The position numbers and the translations under genes are program-made. A DNA stretch of 36,985 nt from assembly GCF_023656545.1 (NCBI RefSeq), contig NZ_JAMOKF010000020.1, positions 1-36,985 on the forward strand. Reading direction: 5' to 3'. Below the pieces are notes generated by a model. It worked only from the letters and a program-made list of their open reading frames with translations. It had not been told where the DNA came from and did not search any database. This stretch comes from Micromonospora phytophila. GTDB taxonomy: Bacteria > Actinomycetota > Actinomycetes > Mycobacteriales > Micromonosporaceae. Positions 16,261 to 23,742 of this stretch are shown in pieces; the stretch's first letter is position 1, and every line of letters starts with the position of its first letter.

Positions 16261-16480
16261 TGTCCACTCCTATACCTTGAAGCTTGCCGATGAGGCGGCT
16301 GTATCCGCGGCGCAGGTGTTGTGCGCCGGTGATGGTGGTGACACCGGGCACACGTAGCGCGGCAAGCAGGTAGGCAGCCGCGCAGCGCAGATCGGTGGCC
16401 TCGAGGACTTGGCTGGTAGTCCTCAGGTGGGCCGGGGCGCCGGTCCAATGGTTGTACTTGTGAAGCGCCGCTCCAAGAGC
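16244..16480 (-). pseudogene. MurA-like enolpyruvyltransferase, C-terminal remnant
   Basis: The minus-strand frame ending at TGA 16244 reads LEATDLRCAAAYLLAALRVP, then TTITGAQHLRRGYSRLIGKL and QGIGVDIDARR. It aligns with the last helices of UDP-GlcNAc/UMP enolpyruvyltransferases (ATDLRA..LVLAG and HIDRGYERI..KLRALGA in MurA). The catalytic Cys loop and N-terminal domain are absent. Homology fades near 16480, where the divergent Nudix gene starts. Besides cell-wall MurA, this fold includes NikO-type enzymes that make enolpyruvyl-UMP for nikkomycin/polyoxin antibiotics. Being first in an operon with an oxygenase and an exporter favours a biosynthetic rather than housekeeping origin. The remnant is probably inactive. 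Confidence 0.7.
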
Positions 16481-16485
16481 TCCAG

Positions 16486-17721
16486 GTGCGTACAGTGCCT
16501 CACCAGCCGGGCCCGTGGCCGCTGCGGGCGCTGGCCGAGTTGGAAAGCAGGCGGTACTCGATATCAGACAACCGCGTAAGGAAGGTCTTCGACGCAGCCG
16601 GCTGGGAAGGAACGCTGCGGAGGCTGTACCCCGAAACCCCGTTGGTGTCGCTGGGCGGCTTCACCTTCCCGATCTGGGCCGAGATCGCGGCACCCGAGTT
16701 CAGAGGCGACCTCGACTCAGCGATTGGAAACATCACCGATCACGTCCGGCCTGACAGGCGTCGGTACGACGCGGAAGGTCGTGGTTTCGACCACCGCGGC
16801 AGGGCAGAGTTCCGACGCACCTACTGGCGGCGCGACGAAGTTCGGCGGTTCAACGCGGAGACGTTCGCGCTCGACAAGATCGAGCGCCACCGGCCCGGCA
16901 GGTTCCGCATTCATGCTCGCTACGGCACCTACTTTCAGTCGGTGGCGACCTCGGAAATGCTTGAACGCGAGTTCATCAACGTCGTGAGTCGCCGGCCGAA
17001 TGCCGTGTGGTCGTTGAGCGACTTCCCGCGACGTGCCTGGCTGCGAGAACGGGCTGGCGGAAGCGAGCTCTTCAACGGCGCCCACCGGGCGGCCGCCTTG
17101 TCGGTGGCGGCAGTAATGATCGTGAAGGAGAAGCAGGGGTACAGCGCGCTGTTGAGCCGCAGATCCGGGCACGTCAAGACGCATCCGGGCTTCCAGCATG
17201 TCTTTCCCTCCGGAATCCTCGCGCCGACCAGCTCCCGGTACGGCAGTGAGCGCGCGGAGTACTCGGTGAAACGAGCCTTCCTTCGCGAGTTCGCCGAGGA
17301 GTTGTTCGGGTACGACGACCTGGCCTACGACAGCCGGGACCTCCGCGATCCGCTCGGCGGCATCTGGCCGATCCAGCACCTGCTCAACGCCACCCAGCCC
17401 GGACCCATGGGGGAGCCACCGGCGGTCGAGATCAGATATACCGGCATCTCGGTGCCGCTACTCACCCTCCGCCCCGAGGTGTACGTGCTCGTGCTGGTCC
17501 GTCAGCCAGGCTGGTTCGATGAGCTGGTGAGCGGAGCGGAGCTCAGGTGCCGACGGCACGGATTCAACCTGAACTGGGAGTTTGAGGACGACCGAGACGA
17601 CATCGACGGCAAGAGACTGGACTCGATCCGCGTTGAACTCGACGATCAGTTCGAGCTCACCGGCAGGCAGCGGCTCACTCCGCTCAACACCGTTCCTCAC
17701 GCCCGTGAGCCGCTTCGTTGA
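16486..17721 (+). CDS. Nudix-domain protein with a long N-terminal extension
   Basis: A 411-residue protein. A Nudix box is visible at residues 268-276 (REFAEELFG) with the upstream Gly-containing strand HVFPSGIL, matching GX5EX7REUXEEXGU apart from a longer insert. Nudix enzymes hydrolyse nucleoside diphosphates linked to other groups; some are regulators without catalysis. The first 200 residues contain conserved-looking blocks (RGRAEFRRTYWRRDEVRRFN, HARYGTYFQSVATSEMLERE) I cannot assign. The start is uncertain: GTG 16486 or 16495, neither with a good ribosome-binding site. The gene begins exactly where the MurA-like remnant ends, so a few N-terminal codons may have been replaced at the junction. 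Confidence 0.7.
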   Translation: MRTVPHQPGPWPLRALAELESRRYSISDNRVRKVFDAAGWEGTLRRLYPETPLVSLGGFTFPIWAEIAAPEFRGDLDSAIGNITDHVRPDRRRYDAEGRGFDHRGRAEFRRTYWRRDEVRRFNAETFALDKIERHRPGRFRIHARYGTYFQSVATSEMLEREFINVVSRRPNAVWSLSDFPRRAWLRERAGGSELFNGAHRAAALSVAAVMIVKEKQGYSALLSRRSGHVKTHPGFQHVFPSGILAPTSSRYGSERAEYSVKRAFLREFAEELFGYDDLAYDSRDLRDPLGGIWPIQHLLNATQPGPMGEPPAVEIRYTGISVPLLTLRPEVYVLVLVRQPGWFDELVSGAELRCRRHGFNLNWEFEDDRDDIDGKRLDSIRVELDDQFELTGRQRLTPLNTVPHAREPLR

Positions 17722-17914
17722 TGACATCCGCCAGGCTCAAGTTGCCTTCAGGCTTGGCGATCGCTTCCGTCCCAACGACGCCCGCCGGGCCTGTCCCGTT
17801 TGGGCAGACCACACCTATGGCGTCTTCCTGCCCAAGCATCGGCAGGGGAACCCCGGCGGCTACACCGCGTACTTTCTGCAGAACCCGGACGGCACCTACA
17901 GCCTGCTCGCTTGA
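17705..17914 (+). CDS. small orphan protein overlapping the Nudix gene
   Basis: A 69-residue frame from GTG 17705, overlapping the Nudix gene by 17 nt, so probably translationally coupled. It contains FRPNDARRACPVWADHTYGV and ends NPDGTYSLLA, with aromatic residues spaced as in a small beta protein. No family is recognised. Overlap and codon use support it as real. Confidence 0.5.
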   Translation: MSRFVDDIRQAQVAFRLGDRFRPNDARRACPVWADHTYGVFLPKHRQGNPGGYTAYFLQNPDGTYSLLA

Positions 17915-18088
17915 GCCGGGTCACCACGACCTACGCATCACGAGTCGGTCCCACCCTGCTGGTCCGCCGCCTGGTCCTCCTACTCGGCCTGGCACCCCAG
18001 TCCGCGATCGTCGGCTGCTGCTGCCGGTTTGGCTGCTCGGCGGGCCCGAAGGCTACCGGCCTTCCCTGCACGAGCCACGGACGGCAGT

Positions 18089-18409
18089 ATGTCCCGCGTG
18101 GCAACGACGACGAGACAACAGCAGGTCCTTCAAGCCCGAGGGGCCCTGATCATGGCAGCCCGGCGGCGCTCACTAGTGACGTACAAGGAGCTGGGTATAG
18201 CAATCGGCATGGTCGGCGTCCCTCTCGGTCACCAGATGCCACCAGTGCTCGATGAACTCTCGGATCTGTGCATCACCGCCGGTGAGCCCTCGCTGGCAGC
18301 CCTCGTAGTCAACGAGAAGACAGGGGCGCCGGGCAAGGGTTACGACGACGGCGGCGTTCCGTGGCACAGCTCGGTCCAGGAGGTATTCCGCTACTGGGCC
18401 AAGCAGTAG
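18089..18409 (+). CDS. conserved small actinobacterial protein, unknown function
   Basis: A 106-residue protein from ATG 18089. It has the layout of a small family I have seen repeatedly in actinomycetes: ARGALIMAARRRSLVTYKEL at the N-terminus (winged-helix-like), AGEPSLAALVVNEKTGAPGK in the middle, and SSVQEVFRYW at the C-terminus. These are sometimes found near restriction or mobile genes. No catalytic residues are evident. An in-frame extension to 18029 lacks support. Confidence 0.65.
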   Translation: MSRVATTTRQQQVLQARGALIMAARRRSLVTYKELGIAIGMVGVPLGHQMPPVLDELSDLCITAGEPSLAALVVNEKTGAPGKGYDDGGVPWHSSVQEVFRYWAKQ

Positions 18410-18875
18410 ACGTCCCACGCCCCTCAGCGCCCCGGGAACGTCGAACGAGCCCAGTGGGCACGGAAGCGGCGGACGTCTCGCTTACAAGCTCTGTGCGCTG
18501 CGTCCGCGCCCGTCCGGGAACGGCTGCACGCTCGGAGCTTCGTCCATGCCCACGCTCGTCAGTGTGCTGTCGTCCGGCGCGGTTGCTGTCAGCGTTGCTG
18601 TCGACAGCCATCTCACAGACGACCCAGGCTGACCCTTGCCGGGGGATGCGGTCTCAAGCTGTCGGCTGGTGCCGGCTGGTGACAAGCAGCACCGACGAGC
18701 AGGTGCGGCCGTCGTCGCTGTAACGGAGTCTGGCCCGGCGTCGCCATAAGGGGGACCGGCGTTGCCGAGCCGGTCAGGCCGGGGTGGGCACGTCCCCCCA
18801 AGAGTCGCCACAACCCGCCCCGGCCACCCCGCGACATCCCGGCTTGCTACCCCAGTACTGCCGCGTGGGGGCGCA
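18410..18875. other. non-coding stretch, nothing recognised
   Basis: Several overlapping open frames on both strands are Ser/Pro/Arg-rich and unlike real proteins. I see no domain, hairpin or repeat of note until the tRNA-like sequence at 18876. Confidence 0.4.
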
Positions 18876-18927
18876 CTGCAAATCCGTCGCGAAAGCTTCA
18901 GAGGTTCGAATCCTCTACCCGCCACCA
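18876..18927 (+). other. 3' half of a tRNA-Tyr-like gene, probable att site
   Basis: From 18876 the sequence reads as anticodon loop CTGCAAA, 3' anticodon stem TCCGT, a long variable arm CGCGAAAGCTTC, T arm AGAGG-TTCGAAT-CCTCT, acceptor ACCCGCC, discriminator A and encoded CCA (18925-18927). The long variable arm and layout fit tRNA-Tyr, but the anticodon position reads GCA instead of GTA, and the upstream 40 nt do not form the 5' half. A 3' tRNA half with CCA is the standard attachment-site product of integrative elements; SLP1 in Streptomyces integrates at tRNA-Tyr. Not a functional tRNA. Confidence 0.65.
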
Positions 18928-19281
18928 GGTGCGGGAACGGCCCCTGACCAGCAGGAATGCGGGTCGGGGGCCGATCTCGTTCGGTCCCGCTGAGTCCAGC
19001 CGTCGCCCGCCGTCGATCACAGTCCGGGGGCGTATCGGGGGGAGCAGTCGCGGCGAGGGTGCCGCCAGGGGCAGCGTAATGGTTCAGCGGCAGCTTGACG
19101 TGGCTCCGCTCAACGAGGGCTCCGTCTCGTCGCCGTGGCGGGGCGCGTACCGGACGTCATGGTCGTCGTGGTCAGCTACCCGAGCTGTGGGTTTGACGGC
19201 GGTTCTGCGCGCCTCCTGGCCTAGTTTCATCTCACCCGCCGCAGGCGCCAATAGTGGCGGAGGTACAACTACGATCCGGGG
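18928..19281. other. non-coding stretch before the phosphatase gene
   Basis: No gene, repeat or clear promoter is recognisable. If the att-like site at 18876 marks an island edge, this is the first backbone sequence. Confidence 0.35.
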
Positions 19282-20496
19282 GTGGTCCGCGCGGAGAGCA
19301 TGCGAGACGAGCAGCGGTTGAGCCGCATTGAGGCGGTGACCGATGCGGCCCTGTCTCGGCTCGATGCCGCCGACCTCTTCGACGAGCTACTGGACCGGGT
19401 CCGCGACCTGATGCAGGTTGACACGGCCGCCATCCTTCTGCTCGATGTACCCGCCCGGCAGTTGGTGGCCACTGCGGCTAAGGGACTGGAGGAGGAGGTC
19501 CGCCAGGGCGTCCGCATCTCGATCGGTCGGGGGTTTGCCGGCCGGATCGCCCTGACCCAGCAGCCAGTGATCATCGAGCAGGTCACCTCGGACAAGGTGG
19601 TGAACCCGATCCTGCTGCACACCGGTGTCCAGTCCCTGCTTGGCGTACCGATCATCGCCCGCGCCGAACTTGTCGGCGTTCTGCACGTCGGCACCCTCAC
19701 GCCGCGCCGATTCACCCCCGACGACGTCCACCTACTGGAACTGGTCGCCGATCGGGTCAGCCTGGCCAGCCGGGCCCGCGCGAACACGCTCAACCAGGCC
19801 ACCGCCCTGGCTCTGCAACATAGCCTGATCCCCACCGAACTGCCCGAGGTGCCCGGCCTTGAGATGGCCGGCCGATACGTGCCGGGTCACGCCTCCGGCG
19901 TCGGCGGTGACTGGTACGACGTGTTCACCCTTCCGTCCGGTTGGCTTGGCGTGGTCATGGGTGATGTGTCGGGTCATGGGCTGCAGTCCGCGGTGGTGAT
20001 GGGACGAGTCCGCAGTGCGCTTCGCGCGTACGCCCTGGTCTGCGACGACCCCGCGGAGGCACTGACCCTTCTCGATCGGAAAGTGGTTCATTTCGAGGCC
20101 GGCAGCCTGACCACCGCGTTGTACGCGATGATCTCTCCAGATGCCTCCACCGTGCACGTCTCCCTGGCCGGACACCCCCCGCCGGTCCTGGCCGTTCCCG
20201 GCGAGCCGACCACCATGCTTCGCGCGCACATCGACCCCCCACTGGGCACCGGCCCCCGGCAGCCGCAGCGGCACACGACCACCCTCGACTTTCCACCCGG
20301 CGCGGTCCTCGTCTCCTACACCGACGGGCTCGTCGAACGTCGCGGCGAACTGCTCGATGTCGGTTTGGCCCGTCTGATGGCCTCCGTTCCGCTGGCTCCC
20401 GTTGAGACCGTGTGTCAGACCGTCATGACGAACTTCGACACCGAGCACCCGGATGACGACATCGCCTTGTTGGCCATCCGCCGGCTAAACAACTAG
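19282..20496 (+). CDS. GAF-SpoIIE (PP2C-type) serine phosphatase
   Basis: A protein of 404 residues from GTG 19282, or 398 from ATG 19300, which has GGAG just upstream. The N-terminal GAF sensor covers about residues 20-165 (FDELLDRVRDLMQVDTAAIL, LLGVPIIARAELVGVLHVG). The SpoIIE/PP2C domain runs from about 195 to the end with the metal-binding motifs GVGGDWYDV, VMGDVSGHGLQSA, VSYTDGLVE and the final DDDIALLAIR aspartates, so catalysis should be intact. Such proteins dephosphorylate anti-sigma-antagonist (STAS) proteins in partner-switching stress pathways; the GAF domain would gate activity by a small ligand. No STAS or anti-sigma kinase gene is adjacent, so its partner is elsewhere. Confidence 0.92.
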   Translation: MVRAESMRDEQRLSRIEAVTDAALSRLDAADLFDELLDRVRDLMQVDTAAILLLDVPARQLVATAAKGLEEEVRQGVRISIGRGFAGRIALTQQPVIIEQVTSDKVVNPILLHTGVQSLLGVPIIARAELVGVLHVGTLTPRRFTPDDVHLLELVADRVSLASRARANTLNQATALALQHSLIPTELPEVPGLEMAGRYVPGHASGVGGDWYDVFTLPSGWLGVVMGDVSGHGLQSAVVMGRVRSALRAYALVCDDPAEALTLLDRKVVHFEAGSLTTALYAMISPDASTVHVSLAGHPPPVLAVPGEPTTMLRAHIDPPLGTGPRQPQRHTTTLDFPPGAVLVSYTDGLVERRGELLDVGLARLMASVPLAPVETVCQTVMTNFDTEHPDDDIALLAIRRLNN

Positions 20497-20704
20497 GAGC
20501 CTGCGCATGCCTGCGGTTCACCAACTGCAGGTAAGCGGGTGCCTCCGCGCCTGCTCGTCGCTGCCACTACGCCCTGTTAGCTGGGGAAACACGGGCACCA
20601 ACGGTCGTCGCTGGTTGCCAGTAGTCAGGCTGCGCGGCCTGGCGACGGCCTGGAGCTCAGGCGACCAGGCCCAGGGCCATAGAGCGCACGGTGAGGCCGA
20701 GTCG
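20497..20704. other. junction region, no gene recognised
   Basis: An open frame from 20507 runs into the DUF421 remnant, but its first 60 residues do not resemble the membrane domain that should precede it. Confidence 0.4.
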
Positions 20705-21022
20705 ATTACCGACGGTGTGGTGGTGGTTGCCGCGATCCCGTTCTGGAGTGTGGCGGTCGATGCCGTCGCGTACCGGTTTCCTCGGATGGCGGCGCTGCTG
20801 AAGGCCCAACCCAGGGCGCTGATCGAGAACGGCAAGCTGAACCGCAAGGTGATGCTGCGAGAGTTCATGACCGCGGAGAAGGTCCGCTCGCAGTTGCGGT
20901 TGCACGGCATCGAGGACATCGCCGTGGTCGACCGCGCGTACATCGAGCCCAACGGCATGATCAGTGTGATCCATCGAGATCGTGAAGAGACCGAACCGGT
21001 CGAGCGTCCCGAAGCCCTGTGA
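20705..21022 (+). pseudogene. DUF421 (YetF-like) protein, C-terminal fragment
   Basis: The frame reads VVVVAAIPFWSVAVDAVAYR, KAQPRALIENGKLNRKVMLR, then HGIEDIAVVDRAYIEPNGMI. This is the cytosolic C-terminal domain of DUF421 membrane proteins (YetF/YdfS-like), with the last part of the membrane region at the start. The N-terminal transmembrane helices are missing upstream. The reading frame is undamaged to its TGA at 21022, so the loss was a deletion or rearrangement rather than gradual decay. Confidence 0.75.
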
Positions 21023-21146
21023 CGGCCCGCCCGTAGTGTCCAGCGAAGGCGTCGCCAGCTTCGGGGTGTCGACACCGGCACGTTTGTGCCGGCCACGCTC
21101 CGATTCTCTCGGGGCTGCTGTAGGCGGCGCCGTGTGCGCCGGCGGT

Positions 21147-21272
21147 GACGACGACGGTATCGGCGCGGAAGAAATCACCCCCGGCCAGATGGCGCTGCGG
21201 GGGGTCCTGACCTTTGTGGTGGCAGTGGGAGCCAGCCTCGTGCTGATCGCTGCAGTCATCTGGCTTCCATGA
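21147..21272 (+). pseudogene. DUF421 N-terminal fragment fused to an IS5 transposase tail
   Basis: The frame reads DDDGIGAEEITPGQMALRGV, like the very start of a DUF421 protein (ITPGQMALRxVxxFVxAL), then changes to SLVLIAAVIWLP and stops. The last 30 nt (21243-21272) match the 3' end of the IS5-type remnant at 23521-23550 at 24 of 30 positions, so the tail is from a transposase gene. The N-terminal piece lies downstream of the C-terminal piece, the reverse of gene order. Confidence 0.55.
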
Positions 21273-21300
21273 TCGACAGCGCGCCACGGGCCGGACGCGG

Positions 21301-21345
21301 ACCGCCCCGGAGCCGTCGGCGAGGACCGGCGAGCTCCGGGGCGGT
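21301..21345 (-). terminator. 13-bp stem-loop terminator
   Basis: ACCGCCCCGGAGC (21301-21313) pairs perfectly with 21333-21345. It lies just after the stop of the minus-strand sigma-factor operon. Confidence 0.75.
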
Positions 21346-21356
21346 GACTGCGCGCG

Positions 21357-22563
21357 TCAGTCGGCCACCAGCGCGGGGCGCCAGTCCGGCGTGGCGCCGG
21401 CGAAAGCGAGTTGCTGGAGCAGGCCCTTGGTGCCCTGCTCATCGAGCGTCCCGCGGTGCGCATCGATCCTGACCGTCAACCCTTGCACGTCGTACACGGT
21501 CAGCAACTCAAGCCAGTCCGGATCACCGCCAGGGGTGAAGTACGCCTGATGACCATTAATGGTGGTGTTCGGCTGCGGGGGCTCCTTACCGTTGAGTTCG
21601 GCCCGGATCTTGTCGGTCATCTCGAAGTACGGGGAGAAGCTGACGTCCACTGTTTTCGCCCGCTGCGCGCCGGGATCCACAGCGGGGGATTCGGCGCTGT
21701 ACGTGACGCCGGCGTTCCACCGCCAGCCGTCGGAGGTCAGCGGTCCGGAGACGTTGGTCAGGATCGGCCGCAGGTTCTGCGGTACCCCCGTGACCTGGGC
21801 CGGCATCCGCACCCGGTCGGTCGTGCTGAACGTGAGCTTCTGCGCCACGTGCAGGGCGATCTCGCGGGCATCCTGCCCCGACGCCCAGGGCGCGACCCGG
21901 ACCTCGGCCCAGCCGTCCGGGGCGTACTGCCAGCGGAGGCAGAGCTGGTCGGTGCCGTCGACGTCGTACTGGGTGAAGGTCGCCGTTCCGCCCCGTACGT
22001 CGGGCGCGGGCGCCGTACTCACGGTGGGTGCCCGTTCGTCGATGCCGATGACCTGCGGTGAGGGCGGCGTCACCCCCTTCGGGTAGAGGTTGACCGATAC
22101 CCCCCCCTGACGATTTGGGGTTTGGCGAGCCGGCAGCGTGCCCGATCAGGGTGGCTCCCGGGCCGCTCAGCAGCAGACCGGCCTGGTACTGCACGCTGTC
22201 CAAGCCCGACGGCAGCCAGCCGAACCGAACGTACTGGACGGTCGGGTCGACCGTCTCCAACGCGGCCGGGATCCGGGACGAGTTGGGTGATGGCACCTCC
22301 CCGGTGTACGGCTCCAGCGGTGCCAGGGCGCCGACCAGGTCCAGCGACGGCGCCGACGGCTGGTCCGGCGCGACCAGACCCGGCACTGTGGCAGCGCCGA
22401 ACGCCAGTGCGGCCACCGCCAGTGCTGCACCCGCGCCGCGGGCGTACCAGCGCTGCCGCCGTCCGGTGGTCATCGCCCGTTCGATGTTCAGTACGGCCGA
22501 CGGCATCTCGGCCGACTCGACCTCGACGCGCATCAACCGCGCCACATCCATTTCCTCGATCAT
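21357..22563 (-). pseudogene. membrane-anchored partner of the ECF sigma factor, frameshifted at a G8 tract
   Basis: Two frames form one protein. The first, from ATG 22563, gives a cytosolic N-terminus (EEMDVARLMRVEVESAEMPS), one transmembrane helix (AGAALAVAALAFGAATVPGL) and an outer domain. It breaks at eight Gs (22107-22100 on the minus strand). Removing one G restores VSVNLYPKGVTPPSPQVIGI and continues to LVAD at 21357. The topology is that of an anti-sigma-factor-like protein, but I recognise no classical zinc motif. It starts 2 nt after the sigma gene stop, with GGGAG before it. It is either decayed, phase-variable, or an assembly error at the homopolymer. Confidence 0.7.
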
Positions 22564-22565
22564 CG

Positions 22566-23151
22566 TCAACTCCCGTGGGTCAACATGTTGGTCGGCGCGT
22601 CGCTCGCGTCGCCGGTCCGCAGGGCGGTCAGCACGTCATCTCGGCCGGGGGCGAGCAGGCGGCGCAGGGTCGCCAGCCCTTTGGCGGTCTGGCTCTTGAC
22701 GGTGCCGGGCGCGCAGTCCAGCGCCTGCGCCCGTCTCCTCCACCGTCAGGTCCTGGAAGAACCGCAGCACTAGGACGGCCCGCTGCCGCGGCGCGATCTG
22801 ACGCAGCGCCGCCACCAAGTCGAGCCGCTCGGTAGCATCCGCAGCGGTCGGTGCGGGCCGCTCCGGTAGCAGGTCGGTGAGCAATACTCGGGCCGAGCCG
22901 CGTCGCCGGTCGTCGATCAACCGCCGCAGCAGCATCGTCCGGACCAATGCGTTCAGGTTGTCGGCGCGCCGGGCCCGTGGCCAGTTGCGGTACAGCTCGG
23001 TGAGCACCCGCTGCACGATGTCGTCGCTCTGGTGCCAGTCGCCGCACATCAGATACGCCGTCCGGCGCCACTGCGGCGAAGCGGCGCGGACGTACTCGGT
23101 GTACTGGGCGTCGGCCGCGGCCCGCTCGGCGACTCCCCGGCTCAGCGGCAT
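22566..23151 (-). pseudogene. SigE-type ECF sigma factor, single-base frameshift
   Basis: From ATG 23151 the protein shows region 2 (AQYTEYVRAASPQWRRTAYL, GDWHQSDDIVQRVLTELYRN) and the beginning of region 4 (IAPRQRAVLVLRFFQDLTVE). Then one extra base near 22730-22733 shifts the frame. In the next frame region 4 continues as AQALDCAPGTVKSQTAKGLA and ends with THGS at 22566. With correction it is about 194 residues, normal for the SigE family. The downstream partner starts 2 nt later. As read, the recognition helix for the -35 element would be lost, so the product would be inactive. Confidence 0.75.
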
Positions 23152-23392
23152 CCTCGGACCTGTCCTCCCACCGACCACCGACCACATGGTGATCGTCCGC
23201 ACACCCGCATCTTCATTCCTCCCGTCGCTGTGCCTCCAACACCGCTATGTCGTGACCGGAGCAGCGCCAGGTTGCCCGTCGGGGGCGACCACCTCACCAG
23301 ACTGCTGCATCTCCTGCGCGCACAGCCCCTCTACCCGTTCGGCGGGCACGCTCGGACCAGGTAATCCGCCGCGCTGGTAAAAGCAGCGTCGG

Positions 23393-23550
23393 CGGGCATC
23401 CCCAGCCTTCGACAAGGCGATCTACCGCAAGCGCAACGTCGTGAAACGCTGCTTCAACCGCCTCAAACAGTGGCGCGACCTGGCCACCCGATACGCCAAA
23501 CCCGCATCCCTTCACGGATACTGATCGCTATCGTCATCTGGCTTTCGTGA
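23393..23550 (+). pseudogene. IS5-family transposase C-terminal remnant
   Basis: The frame reads ASPAFDKAIYRKRNVVKRCF, then NRLKQWRDLATRYAKPAS. This is the C-terminal region with the catalytic Glu context (RNVVERCFNRLKQWR; here Lys replaces that Glu). A frameshift near 23512 puts the end, LIAIVIWLS, in another frame. No start, no second terminal repeat and no upstream transposase are present. It is a dead IS scar next to the sigma-factor promoter. Confidence 0.75.
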
Positions 23551-23742
23551 TTCCACGGTGTCATCCAATCCATGGCGGTCAAGGTAACCAAGTGGGTGAA
23601 GTGATCGAGGGCGGCAGGTAGAGACCTCTGAGGTCTTCTGCGGGCCTGCCTGGTGGTGGCTGTGCGTGCGTTAAGAGCCTTATGCACCTTTCAACCGGTT
23701 AGGGTGGTGGCGCGGTCGGTGAGGTGAGCTGGGGAGGGCTGG
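23551..23742. other. non-coding gap between the IS scar and the GH15 gene
   Basis: No gene is recognised. The GH15 ribosome-binding site, GGGGAGG, is at about 23731-23737. Confidence 0.35.

Noticed and set aside
18840-18927. Complete tRNA gene
   Set aside because: The upstream 40 nt do not form a D arm or 5' acceptor strand and the 5' anticodon stem does not pair, so only the 3' half is present.
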